The notes under the pieces were generated by a model. The model searched no databases, was not told the DNA's origin, and worked only from the letters and a program-made list of their open reading frames with translations. A stretch of 21,146 bases of DNA from SZUA-451 sp034721895 (GTDB taxonomy: Bacteria; Campylobacterota; Campylobacteria; Campylobacterales; Sulfurovaceae). Shown piece by piece: positions 6,989 to 14,773 of this stretch (position 1 is the stretch's first letter; every line of letters begins with the position of its first letter). The stretch covers positions 1-21,146 of the forward strand of contig JAYEND010000065.1 of assembly GCA_034721895.1 (NCBI GenBank). Reading direction: 5' to 3'. Made by a program: the position numbers and the translations under genes.

Positions 6989-8020
6989 ATGAATAAACTC
7001 TTTTTAATATTTATGTTTTTTACTGTTTTGTTGCTGGCGAGGCATGATGCATACCCGACCAAAGAGTGCCCTGCATTTAATAATATGAAACACAGCAAAA
7101 ACACACATGCAGTGCATCTTGATACAAGCAAAAAATATACGGTACTTAAATACCATAAGGGACAAGCACTTGTCCTCATAAAAGGTGAACAGCCTGCTCA
7201 GAGATGGGTAGATGATGAGTGTTTTTCCAAGAGTGATAATGGCTCCATTTCTATGAATGCAAAAGAAGTTGAGAGTGGGATAGTAAGTACAGAAGACAAT
7301 CTTTCAAAAGCTTCACTAGACATGGATCTAACGAAAAATACTAAAAAATATAAATATAATTATACTAATGAATATTATAATGCAAAACTTTCACAGCAAA
7401 ACCTCTTGGCATTGAGTTGGCACAATGCTTTCTGTGAAACACACCGGTCAAAACGAGAGTGCAGAGAGAGAAGAGGAAAACGGTACAGTGATACGAGGTT
7501 TGTGCTGCATGGGTTATGGCCGCAGCCCAGAGAAAATATTTACTGTAATGTGCCGCAGGAGTTAAAGCAGTATGATAAAAATCGCCAGTGGTATCGTTTG
7601 CCGACACTTCCTCTCAGTGAAGGGACTTTGACAGCACTCTTGCATCTGATGCCCGGGTCTGCCTCCAATCTCCATCGTCATGAATGGGTAAAGCATGGTA
7701 CCTGCTATGGAACTGATCCCGAAAGCTATTTCCTGGAAGCGATCTCTCTTGCAGAACAGGTTAACAAATCCAAAGTCGGAACATTCTTTTCCCAGAATAT
7801 CGGAAAAATTGTAACTTTGAATCAGATACGTTTCAAAGTCGATGAGAGTTTTGGCAAAGGAAGCGGAAAAAAGGTGGAGATACGCTGCCATAAGGGGATG
7901 GTTACTGAACTGTGGTTTCATTTGGGTAACGGAAGCGATGATCTCTCTCAACTGCTCAAAGAGGGTAGAAAAGTGCGAAGTCGTTGCCGTAAGGGAAGAA
8001 TTGACAGAGTAGGCTTTTGA
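6989..8020 (+). CDS. secreted ribonuclease T2 family protein
   Basis: A 343-residue protein with a signal peptide (residues 1-17, hydrophobic FLIFMFFTVLLLA). Residues about 35-80 look like a small SH3-like beta domain ending in RWVDDECF; a polar linker follows (80-135). The RNase T2 domain then carries both catalytic segments: FVLHGLWPQ (H174) and HEWVKHGTCY (H231, E232, K235, H236). The family cleaves single-stranded RNA through 2',3'-cyclic phosphates and is usually periplasmic or exported, as E. coli RNase I is. Several cysteines in the domain (about 149, 158, 186, 239) suit disulfides. AAGGT at 6976-6980 is the ribosome site. Its stop overlaps the start of a helicase gene, so the two are probably translated together although their products should be in different compartments. 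Confidence 0.93.
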   Translation: MNKLFLIFMFFTVLLLARHDAYPTKECPAFNNMKHSKNTHAVHLDTSKKYTVLKYHKGQALVLIKGEQPAQRWVDDECFSKSDNGSISMNAKEVESGIVSTEDNLSKASLDMDLTKNTKKYKYNYTNEYYNAKLSQQNLLALSWHNAFCETHRSKRECRERRGKRYSDTRFVLHGLWPQPRENIYCNVPQELKQYDKNRQWYRLPTLPLSEGTLTALLHLMPGSASNLHRHEWVKHGTCYGTDPESYFLEAISLAEQVNKSKVGTFFSQNIGKIVTLNQIRFKVDESFGKGSGKKVEIRCHKGMVTELWFHLGNGSDDLSQLLKEGRKVRSRCRKGRIDRVGF

Positions 8021-9306
8021 TGAGTGATTTGGCCGATGTACTCGAAGCGCTGAAGCACTCCAATGTCTTTCTGACCGGTGGTGCAGGGACAGGAAAGAGT
8101 TATGTTACCAATGAGGTGATCTCTATTTACCGTAAAGAGGGCAAACAAGTCGTAGCTCTGGGCTCTACAGGTGTCAGTGCGGTGAATATCGGCGGGTTTA
8201 CCGTGCATAGCTTTTTCGTTTTTGGGATCGCAAGTAATTTTGAAGAGTTGGATGTTGGGGACAGGCGTGCCAAGAAGCGATTGAGCGACCTTAAAAAGCT
8301 ACTCAAAGCTACCGATCTCATTATCATCGATGAAATTTCTATGATCAGTACAGACCTGCTCGATATGATCGCTTATCGTTTGGAAAATATGGGCTATCTG
8401 GGAAAACTTCTTTTGGTAGGTGACTTTTTTCAACTTCCTCCCATACAGAAACAACAGGGTAGCAATCATCTCTTTGGGGACAGGCTTTATGCCTTTGAGA
8501 GCTCTGCCTGGAAGCGTTTTGAGCTGATGGTGATCGAGCTTACCGAAATGAAGCGCACCCATGATAAAGAATTTACGCAGATACTCCATAAGGTACGCAG
8601 AGGGGTATGCGATGAAGAGGTTGTCTCCTATATGGTGAACCTTTGGAATAACGAAGAGGTGCATCAGGCAGAACCAACTTATCTTTATGGGCGCAATCTG
8701 GAAGTTGAGCAAACCAACAGAGCAAAGATAGATGAACTTGATACCGACGAGACTATTTTGTTTGCGAATATAGAGATGTTTGGAAAAGTACATGAAAAAA
8801 AGCTGCTGGGTTGGAAAAAGATGCTGCCTATCACTGAGCAGCTTACGCTAAAAGAGGGTGTACCGGTACTTTTTACGGTGAACAAATGGGGTAAATTCGT
8901 CAATGGTGAAAGAGGCATACTTCGTAAGATAGAAGAGGATCATTTGATCGTGGAGAAAGAGGAGGAGTTTGTCAGGGTTGAACGGCATGAGTTTGATCTG
9001 CTGGATATGGTGGTCAAAAATGATGGCACCATAGAGACTGTCTCATTGGCGACGCTCTCACAGTTCCCTCTCAAGCTCGCCTATGCTGTGACGATCCACA
9101 AATCACAGGGGATGAGTATCGACAAACTAGCCTGCAATGTAGATAATATCTTTGCACCCAGCCAATTCTATGTGGCTATCTCCAGAGCGGTTGATCCCAA
9201 AGCACTGAAGATCGATTTCAACCGTGGAGACTTGACGCAGTATTTGCGCAGGGTTATCAGTGTCGATCAAAGAGTAGTAGCGTACTATGAGGGGTTAAAC
9301 GATTGA
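8020..9306 (+). CDS. Pif1/RecD-like superfamily 1 DNA helicase
   Basis: A 428-residue cytosolic ATPase with motifs in order: Walker A GGAGTGKS (20-27), GSTGVSAVNIGG (49-59), Walker B IIIDEISMI (101-109), GDFFQLPPI (134-142), the ERGILRK region of the small beta domain, and the C-terminal VTIHKSQGMS (H360) and FYVAISRA (arginine finger) motifs. This is the Pif1-like helicase layout: 5'-3' unwinding of DNA, including forks or structured DNA. I start it at ATG 8020, which overlaps the RNase T2 stop as TGATG; an upstream in-frame TTG at 8017 is less likely. GAGTAGG at 8007-8013 is the probable ribosome site. It converges with the kinase-like gene at 9337, leaving a 30-base gap. Confidence 0.9.
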   Translation: MSDLADVLEALKHSNVFLTGGAGTGKSYVTNEVISIYRKEGKQVVALGSTGVSAVNIGGFTVHSFFVFGIASNFEELDVGDRRAKKRLSDLKKLLKATDLIIIDEISMISTDLLDMIAYRLENMGYLGKLLLVGDFFQLPPIQKQQGSNHLFGDRLYAFESSAWKRFELMVIELTEMKRTHDKEFTQILHKVRRGVCDEEVVSYMVNLWNNEEVHQAEPTYLYGRNLEVEQTNRAKIDELDTDETILFANIEMFGKVHEKKLLGWKKMLPITEQLTLKEGVPVLFTVNKWGKFVNGERGILRKIEEDHLIVEKEEEFVRVERHEFDLLDMVVKNDGTIETVSLATLSQFPLKLAYAVTIHKSQGMSIDKLACNVDNIFAPSQFYVAISRAVDPKALKIDFNRGDLTQYLRRVISVDQRVVAYYEGLND

Positions 9307-9336
9307 CTGCCCAGCTGTAACTTGGTTCGGTATTAA

Positions 9337-10020
9337 TCATTGTGTCACTATAGGTACATTTCCAGCCTGTTTAATATGAAGATGCCTTCCATGGATTGTG
9401 ACAATGTCGCCGTCCATTTCCAACATGTTGTACTCATTATCCAGATCAATGTCCATCTCTTTTACTTCTCCGTAAAAACTTCCAAATTTTTTAATGAAAC
9501 GCAGAGGAGTAAAGATGAAAAACCTGCTTTTGCTCATTAACATAAAAGGTGTCATGATCACATGCGCAGGGATAAGTAAGAGTATGGCAAGAATATATTT
9601 GAGAATACCATATTTAAGTATGCCAAAACGTAAGGTTTCCGAAAGAAAGATATGTTGTAAATCTCCCATGTTTCCGGCAGAAAAGAGAAATAAGTCGTCA
9701 TTGAGTTTAAAAATATGATGTTTTTCTGTTTTGGGTGTTTGGCCGTTTGCCAATCTGTCGAGTACAGTAGAGATTTTGGGTGATCGATGGATCTTGGCAA
9801 CGACATTGAAAGAGCCTGTAGGATTAAGGATAAAGACAGGGAGGTGGTCCTCCAGGTCGTGCAACTGCTTGAGAACACGTCTTATCGTGCCATCTCCACC
9901 ATTGACGACAACATAGGCATATTGCTCTATATCGTGTTGTTCCGGCAAGAAGGATTCTTTGATGGAAGTGATATCTAAGCCTTCATGAGTAATCTCTTTA
10001 CCGATCGATAATATCTTCAT
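9337..10020 (-). CDS. diacylglycerol-kinase-like lipid kinase, shortened
   Basis: A 227-residue protein of the DAGK catalytic fold, which phosphorylates lipids or sphingoid bases. The nucleotide-binding VVVNGGDGTIRRVL (G41-T45) is intact, and LEMDGDIV near the C-terminus matches the family's last conserved strand. Two departures are visible. The N-terminal NPxSG strand-loop of the roughly 300-residue enzymes is missing, the protein starting with MKILSIGKE. The usual TGN-D-AR loop is replaced by NPTGSFNVVAK (66-76). A hydrophobic stretch at about 145-165 may touch the membrane. AGGGG at 10029-10033 lies eight bases before the ATG. It diverges from the Pqi lipid-transport operon, which suits a lipid-related role, but activity is uncertain. 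Confidence 0.75.
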   Translation of the reverse strand: MKILSIGKEITHEGLDITSIKESFLPEQHDIEQYAYVVVNGGDGTIRRVLKQLHDLEDHLPVFILNPTGSFNVVAKIHRSPKISTVLDRLANGQTPKTEKHHIFKLNDDLFLFSAGNMGDLQHIFLSETLRFGILKYGILKYILAILLLIPAHVIMTPFMLMSKSRFFIFTPLRFIKKFGSFYGEVKEMDIDLDNEYNMLEMDGDIVTIHGRHLHIKQAGNVPIVTQ

Positions 10021-10032
10021 TTGATATGCCCC

Positions 10033-10038
10033 TATAAT
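10033..10038 (+). promoter_or_regulatory. candidate -10 box for the pqi operon
   Basis: TATAAT stands between the divergent kinase-like gene and pqiA. Transcription would start near 10045. No -35 element is recognisable, and the box also overlaps the minus-strand AGGGG ribosome site of the kinase-like gene, so transcription from here could interfere with that gene. Confidence 0.35.
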
Positions 10039-10109
10039 TCATCTTAATCATACAAAGACCAATGTTAAGGACAGGTTATTTCTACCTGCTTTGTGGTATC
10101 CTAATCTTT

Positions 10110-10778
10110 ATGGATATTGAAATTGAAAACGAAGACGAACTCGATGAGTATGTCATTTGTCATAAATGTTATACTCTGCACAAAGAGGTACCGATAGCCG
10201 ATGGTTCAAAGGCACTCTGTACACAATGCGGTACACTGCTCTATCGACGTGACAGCAAACTGATGGATCATGGTTTGGCATTAAGCATTGCCGGATTGAT
10301 TCTTTTCATTCTTGCCAATCTTTTTCCATTGGTTAAAATCGAGATCCTCGGAAGCGAACAGTTCATTACTATTCCATCAATGATTATCAGTCTGGCGGAG
10401 AGCGGATACTATCTTGTCGCACTGTTTGTCAGTTATCTGATACTTATCTTCCCTTTGATGATCTTCCTGATCTACATCCTGATCTTTTCGCTTATGAAAA
10501 TGGGAGAGGGAGAAGCATTGACCAAAGATCTTCTGGTACTTCTGTCGCAAATTATGCCGTGGCATATGAGTGATATTTTCCTTATCAGTATTCTGGTCGC
10601 TATTGTCAAACTTTTTGCCATGGCCGAGATATATATGGGAACCTCTTTCTGGACATTGCTTCTCTTTGTCTTATTGGATATCTATATGACGCGAAATATA
10701 CACCTCGGCGAACTATGGATGCTGAGAAAGCATGTCTATCAATGCAACGAAAAGAGGCAGCAGAGTGCACTCTGTTGA
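10110..10778 (+). CDS. pqiA: PqiA-like membrane protein, first half
   Basis: A 222-residue inner-membrane protein matching one PqiA domain: an N-terminal zinc ribbon with two CxxC pairs (C17/C20 and C37/C40), then four predicted membrane segments including LSIAGLILFILANLFPLV and the PWHMSDIFLISILVAIVKL helix. In E. coli, PqiA is one protein of about 417 residues with two such domains; here each has its own gene. I chose ATG 10110 because the protein then begins with acidic MDIEIENEDELDEY before the zinc ribbon, as in the family; the ATG at 10062 would add an unlikely hydrophobic leader. Neither start has a clear ribosome site. The 3' end overlaps the next gene. The product is presumed to work with PqiB and PqiC in lipid movement across the envelope. 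Confidence 0.85.
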   Translation: MDIEIENEDELDEYVICHKCYTLHKEVPIADGSKALCTQCGTLLYRRDSKLMDHGLALSIAGLILFILANLFPLVKIEILGSEQFITIPSMIISLAESGYYLVALFVSYLILIFPLMIFLIYILIFSLMKMGEGEALTKDLLVLLSQIMPWHMSDIFLISILVAIVKLFAMAEIYMGTSFWTLLLFVLLDIYMTRNIHLGELWMLRKHVYQCNEKRQQSALC

Positions 10779-11373
10779 TGAAGAGAAACTGATCCGATGC
10801 CCAGTCTGCGAAGCAGTGAATATTGACCGTGAGAAGAATAATATCTGCCGTCGATGTAATTCAAAGATTTATCACCACGGAAAGAACCCGACAGAAAAAA
10901 GCTGGGCCTACCTGATCACAGCGATCATCTTTTATATCCCGGCCAATCTCTACCCTATGATGATCATCAAGCAGCTTGGTTCGGAGAGCGGCAGTACGAT
11001 TTTGGGCGGTGTGCTTCTCCTGTGGGAGCATGGAGACTATCCTGTTGCCCTGATTATTCTATTGGCATCGGTGTTTGTCCCCGTACTTAAATTTTTGATG
11101 TTGATTTATCTCTTAATTAGTGTAAAATACGCTGTAGGAAACGACAAAAAGATCAATAAACACAAAATATATTATTTTACCGAAGTGATTGGCCCCTGGT
11201 CCATGGTCGATGTATTTGTTGTGGGGATACTGGCTGGACTGGTTCACCTTGCAGGTGTAGAAATTATTGCCGGTACGGCAGCAACCGCATTTGCATTATC
11301 CGTATTTTTTACACTGATGGCGGCACAGTCATTTGATGTCAAGCTGATCAAGGAGAAAAAAATTAATGTCTAA
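10732..11373 (+). CDS. pqiA: PqiA-like membrane protein, second half
   Basis: The second PqiA domain as a separate 213-residue protein: zinc ribbon with C23/C26 (CPVC) and C39/C42 (CRRC), then four membrane segments with AYLITAIIFYIPANLYPMM and the diagnostic GPWSMVDVFVVGILAGLV helix, the counterpart of PWHMSDIFLISILVAIV in the first protein. The ATG at 10732 gives a 47-base overlap with the first gene. A GTG at 10765 with AGAGG at 10753-10757 is a good alternative and would leave a 14-base overlap. Its own end overlaps pqiB by eight bases. This tight packing suggests fixed stoichiometry, with the two halves assembling into one PqiA-like unit (inference). Confidence 0.9.
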   Translation: MSINATKRGSRVHSVDEEKLIRCPVCEAVNIDREKNNICRRCNSKIYHHGKNPTEKSWAYLITAIIFYIPANLYPMMIIKQLGSESGSTILGGVLLLWEHGDYPVALIILLASVFVPVLKFLMLIYLLISVKYAVGNDKKINKHKIYYFTEVIGPWSMVDVFVVGILAGLVHLAGVEIIAGTAATAFALSVFFTLMAAQSFDVKLIKEKKINV

Positions 11374-13012
11374 AAAGATACCTGAAGTTCAGGAGTCCAC
11401 CAAATTCAATTTTGTATTGTCGATCTGGATCGTTCCGCTCATAGCACTGCTTATTGCATTGTGGCTGGCATTTCAATATTATTCTGAACTGGGACCAAAA
11501 ATTGAAATCATTTTCAAGAGTAATGAAGGTTTGAAAGCGGGACAGAGTCAGATCAAATACAAAGATGTTCCTATCGGAAAGATTGAAAAGGTTGTATTGC
11601 GCAGTGACGGTGATGGTATAAAAGTCATTGCCAGAATGGATAAGGAGGCAATACCCTATCTCAATGAGGATGCCAAATTCTGGATCGTCAAGCCGGAAGT
11701 AGGTATTGGGGGCGTCTCAGGCCTTGAAACGATCATCTCCGGAACTTATATCAAACTATACAGCAAAAAGGGGGAGATGAAAAAAAAGAAATTTATTGGT
11801 CTCCAGAAGCCCTATCGTTTGCTGGAAGATGGAGAGTATTTTCATCTGAATGCTTCTTCAGCTTTTAATGTCAAGAAAGGCACGCCTATCTTCTTTAAAA
11901 ATATGCAGGTAGGTTATGCTGAATATGTTACCATTTCTCTGGATGGGAAAAGTGTGGATGTGATCGTTTATATTGAGAAATCTTATATTCCCTATATACA
12001 CACAGATACAAAATTCTGGATACAGAGTACAGTTGACATTGATTACGCAAACGGGCAGTTTGATTTCAATATTGCTCCCTTGGCACATATAGTTCGTGGA
12101 GGAATTGAATTTTCCTCATCAGGTGAAGACATAACGAAAAAAGTACCCTATAATCATATTTTTCGACTCTATAAAAACAGCAGTGTTGCTGCTGACAAGC
12201 AGATAGGGAAGGGAGGCAAAGCAGTCAGGGAGTATCTGATGCATTTTAATGAGTCGATCGCAAAACTGAATATAGATGCTTCGGTACGGTATGACAATTT
12301 TGATATCGGAAGTGTCAAGGATATTTCACTTTCGTACAATAGAGGCAGTCATCAAATGACCGGCAAGGTAATTGCCTCGATTGATACCTCTATCTTTTTT
12401 GATCCCAGTGACAGAAACCATACGGGTGAAGAAAATCTCGAGCAGGCCGTCAGGGAAGGATTGAGAGCATCCGTGCAGGAGTATGATCCGATCAGTGGGT
12501 TGCTCTATATTGATCTTTCTTTTACTGATGAGAATAGAAGCAGAGAGATTGTCAGCGGGGAACGCTATACACTTTTTCCTACAGTCACTGGACAGGGTGC
12601 AGGAATTATGAGTGGACTAACCGGTATTGTCGATGCGATTCAAAAACTGCCACTGGATGAGCTGGTAGACTCTATGGATAAGGCAGTAAGTGGCTTTACG
12701 GGATTATTGGAAGAGAATAAAGAAACCACACGTCAGCTTTTGCTTGATTTGGATGAGACGTTAGATGGAATAAACAAATTAGTGGGTAATAAAGAATTTG
12801 CCAGGATACCGACAGAACTGAACAAGACGATGAGAGCGCTTCAAAAGTCACTCAAATCACTGGATAGTGTAATGCAGGGTAACAGCAACCAATCACTGCT
12901 TTCCAGTCAGTTGACAGAGACACTCAAAGAGGTGGCTAAAGCGTCGAGAGATACACAGAAGATGATGAGAAAGCTTGACCGAAAACCCAACTCACTGATA
13001 TTTGGAGATTAA
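11366..13012 (+). CDS. pqiB: PqiB, triple-MCE (MlaD) domain lipid-transport protein
   Basis: A 548-residue protein almost the length of E. coli PqiB. One N-terminal membrane helix (about 14-39) anchors it in the inner membrane. Three MCE domains follow in the periplasm, at about 45-135 (start GPKIEIIFKSNEGLKAGQS, then YKDVPIGKIEKV), 160-250 (SAFNVKKGTPIFFKNMQVGY) and 290-400 (LNIDASVRYDNFDIGSVKDI). The C-terminal 440-548 is helical and rich in leucine heptads, matching the needle-like bundle by which PqiB hexamers span the periplasm to carry phospholipids. AGGAG at 11351-11355 is the ribosome site. It sits between the split pqiA and pqiC, the standard order of this system. Confidence 0.95.
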   Translation: MSKKIPEVQESTKFNFVLSIWIVPLIALLIALWLAFQYYSELGPKIEIIFKSNEGLKAGQSQIKYKDVPIGKIEKVVLRSDGDGIKVIARMDKEAIPYLNEDAKFWIVKPEVGIGGVSGLETIISGTYIKLYSKKGEMKKKKFIGLQKPYRLLEDGEYFHLNASSAFNVKKGTPIFFKNMQVGYAEYVTISLDGKSVDVIVYIEKSYIPYIHTDTKFWIQSTVDIDYANGQFDFNIAPLAHIVRGGIEFSSSGEDITKKVPYNHIFRLYKNSSVAADKQIGKGGKAVREYLMHFNESIAKLNIDASVRYDNFDIGSVKDISLSYNRGSHQMTGKVIASIDTSIFFDPSDRNHTGEENLEQAVREGLRASVQEYDPISGLLYIDLSFTDENRSREIVSGERYTLFPTVTGQGAGIMSGLTGIVDAIQKLPLDELVDSMDKAVSGFTGLLEENKETTRQLLLDLDETLDGINKLVGNKEFARIPTELNKTMRALQKSLKSLDSVMQGNSNQSLLSSQLTETLKEVAKASRDTQKMMRKLDRKPNSLIFGD

Positions 13013-13015
13013 GAG

Positions 13016-13579
13016 ATGACAAAGAAGATTATTATGAGCCTGACCTTTCTGGCATTGGCCGGGTGTTTTGGCCCCAGTAACTATTTTATGCTGACAGGAC
13101 CGACACATATTGAGGCTTATCAGACAAAACGCCTGCCGACTATCGGTGTGGAACAGATCACTATACCGGAGTACATGCAGCAGGGAAAAATTGCCGTTCA
13201 ACTCTCTCCGACACAGATCAATTACTCTGATTCAAGTGTATGGGCAGAGGAGATGGATGCCTCGCTGACCAAACAGTTGATCTCTGTGATACAGAAAAGC
13301 TTCAACCATCCCAATGTCTATGCCTATCCCTGGGACCTTTCTCAGCAGGCAGGGGTGAAGATCAAGGTTTCTATCAGTAAATTTATCGCTTATGGAGATA
13401 ATGTCTATCTTGATGCCAACTGGGAAATTCTCGATCTTAAAAGGGGGAGACGATACAGTAGGCTCTTCAGCACCAAAGTTCCTAGCGGAAAAGATACCGC
13501 TTCGGTTGTTGCAAGCATGAATGCTGCCTTTGAGGAACTCTCAGAGAGTATTGTGCGGGAAATTGCCCGTAAGTTTTAG
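13016..13579 (+). CDS. pqiC: PqiC-like outer-membrane lipoprotein
   Basis: A 187-residue lipoprotein with signal peptide and lipobox LALAGC (C17). The mature part matches the PqiC / ABC-type transport auxiliary lipoprotein family: YFMLTGP near the start, LPTIGVEQITIPEYMQQGKIAVQ, the SSVWAEEMDASLTKQLISVI helix, and a C-terminal beta-sheet and helix. In E. coli, PqiC sits in the outer membrane at the tip of the PqiB needle. It starts three bases after the pqiB stop, so it is translationally coupled. The last gene of the operon, it ends 10 bases from the convergent thioredoxin-like gene; the only structure there is a weak GAGTA/TACTC stem at 13585-13599. Confidence 0.9.
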   Translation: MTKKIIMSLTFLALAGCFGPSNYFMLTGPTHIEAYQTKRLPTIGVEQITIPEYMQQGKIAVQLSPTQINYSDSSVWAEEMDASLTKQLISVIQKSFNHPNVYAYPWDLSQQAGVKIKVSISKFIAYGDNVYLDANWEILDLKRGRRYSRLFSTKVPSGKDTASVVASMNAAFEELSESIVREIARKF

Positions 13580-13589
13580 ATGAGGAGTA

Positions 13590-13991
13590 TTATTTACTCG
13601 CTGCAATCGCCTCTTGGAGGATATCCATAAAATTCTCTTCGCTCTTCCCCCCGATCATGGTGTCGATGATCTCTTCTCCCTGTTCATTGAGAAAGTATAT
13701 CGTTGGCGTACCTATAGGCTGTTCAAGATTGTTAGGCAGGGTCCGTGCTTCGCTCAAGTCTTTTTTGACCACAATGAAATGTTCAGTGATAAGCTTCTTA
13801 AATGCTCCGTATTGCATATACTCTTTGATCTTTTCACAAGAGTTGCAGCCCGGCTGAGAAACAAAGATCATTTCGATCTTTGGGTATATTTTGGTCTGAC
13901 TCTGCTTATTTTCCACAGTGCTTGTCCCTGCATAGGTAAAACTGAATCCCAGCAGGAGAGTTATGGCCATTATAAGAATACCATTCTTCAT
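13590..13991 (-). CDS. periplasmic thioredoxin-fold protein with CNSC site
   Basis: A 133-residue protein: signal peptide (residues 1-21, ending TYAG) and a thioredoxin-fold domain with FVSQPGCNSCEKIKEYM (C49, C52) and the cis-proline loop IGTPTIYF (P96). The redox pair CNSC is unusual; standard thioredoxins have CGPC and DsbA-type oxidases CPHC. Similar secreted thioredoxin-like proteins include SoxW- and DsbD-partner types. AAAGGA is the ribosome site before the ATG at 13991. It is the last of three leftward genes behind an ArsR repressor and a CopZ-like protein, 19 bases after the latter, so it probably protects or reduces thiols or metal sites during metal stress (inference). Confidence 0.85.
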   Translation of the reverse strand: MKNGILIMAITLLLGFSFTYAGTSTVENKQSQTKIYPKIEMIFVSQPGCNSCEKIKEYMQYGAFKKLITEHFIVVKKDLSEARTLPNNLEQPIGTPTIYFLNEQGEEIIDTMIGGKSEENFMDILQEAIAASK

Positions 13992-14010
13992 TTATTTCCT
14001 TTGGTAAAGT

Positions 14011-14439
14011 TTATTTTTTTTTGAAAAGATCATTGAGATTCTCTTCTTTGCGATCTTTTAGGATCTTTTTGATATCTTTGAGACAGCATCTCCCGGCAGG
14101 ATGTCTGAGATCACATCGGTTTCCGTAATTGTCTATTCTGATACTGATTTTATCCATGAGACTTTTGTCTTCCAATTCAGATTTTGGATAGCCATAGCAA
14201 TAGCAGATGGTACCTTGGTCGGAAGAGGAGGATTTAAGTCCGATCTCCTTGTTGACCATATTGGTTGTAAAAGTTTGCTTGCTATAATAATAGACGACAT
14301 CGCATTCGGGCGTACTGCAAAAAGAATAAGTCACATTATCGATCTTGCTGATATCTTTGACATGATGTATCATTGAATCACCTGTAACTTTTTGACCTCT
14401 TTGCTGACATGAAGGGCATTTGTCTCCCAGGAAGAACAT
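14011..14439 (-). CDS. CopZ-type zinc/[2Fe-2S] metallochaperone domain protein
   Basis: A 142-residue cytosolic protein like the N-terminal part of Archaeoglobus CopZ, which binds a zinc ion and a [2Fe-2S] cluster. Zinc-site cysteines: CPSC (C8, C11) and CSTPECDVVYY (C41, C46). Cluster-site cysteines: CYCYGY (C79, C81), RCD (C109) and PAGRCCLKDI (C118, C119). The copper-carrying HMA domain of full CopZ is absent, and the C-terminus is a charged tail. The start at 14439 is favoured because AAGGA at 14445-14449 gives five-base spacing and the ATG follows the ArsR stop by one base; an ATG at 14481 would lie inside arsR without a ribosome site. The metal it handles is unknown; copper, iron and arsenic all fit the context. 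Confidence 0.82.
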   Translation of the reverse strand: MFFLGDKCPSCQQRGQKVTGDSMIHHVKDISKIDNVTYSFCSTPECDVVYYYSKQTFTTNMVNKEIGLKSSSSDQGTICYCYGYPKSELEDKSLMDKISIRIDNYGNRCDLRHPAGRCCLKDIKKILKDRKEENLNDLFKKK

Positions 14440-14440
14440 G

Positions 14441-14752
14441 CTAATCCTTTTTGCAGCCGGACGTAAATTCCGGCAACTCAATATCGAGAGTTTCTATTTC
14501 GTTGAGCGCTTCGGTACGGAAACGGTCAAGCGGTGAACGTATCCCATAAAATGCCCACCTTCCAGTGCGTTCCACTTTCAAAAATCCGGCATCTTTGAGG
14601 ATCTTGAGGTGACGTGAGAGGCGTGATTGGATCATCCCAAATGCACTCTCCAGGTCGCAGACACACATTTTCCCGTTTTTCTGAAGAAACTTGAGCAGTT
14701 TGACCCTGGTTTCATCTTTCAGTGCACCGACAGTTTCCAGGAAAACATCCAT
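14441..14752 (-). CDS. arsR: ArsR/SmtB-family metal-responsive repressor
   Basis: A 103-residue winged-helix repressor of typical ArsR length. The recognition helix region is QSRLSRHLKILKDAGFLKVE, followed by the wing RTGRWAFYGI. The sensor motif CVCDLE (C30, C32) matches the ELCVCDL site of thiolate-binding arsenite sensors; a third cysteine, C100, is near the C-terminus. These proteins leave DNA when metal or metalloid binds. GTAGGG lies six bases before the ATG. It heads a leftward operon with a CopZ-like protein one base behind it and a thioredoxin-like protein. No arsenite pump, arsenate reductase or copper ATPase is in the window, so the inducer stays open between As(III), Sb(III) and Cu(I). 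Confidence 0.92.
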   Translation of the reverse strand: MDVFLETVGALKDETRVKLLKFLQKNGKMCVCDLESAFGMIQSRLSRHLKILKDAGFLKVERTGRWAFYGIRSPLDRFRTEALNEIETLDIELPEFTSGCKKD

Positions 14753-14773
14753 AAATACCCTACTTTTTATACG

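Noticed and set aside
10062..10109. Upstream ATG extending the first PqiA protein by 16 residues
   Set aside because: No ribosome site, and it would place a hydrophobic leader before the acidic zinc-ribbon N-terminus. It cannot be fully excluded.
13585..13599. GAGTA/TACTC stem between the pqiC and thioredoxin-like genes as a bidirectional terminator
   Set aside because: Only five base pairs, AT-rich and without a T-run; too weak to call a terminator.
14440..14481. Longer start for the CopZ-like protein at 14481
   Set aside because: It would overlap arsR by 41 bases with no ribosome site, while ATG 14439 has AAGGA at the right distance and yields the normal family N-terminus.
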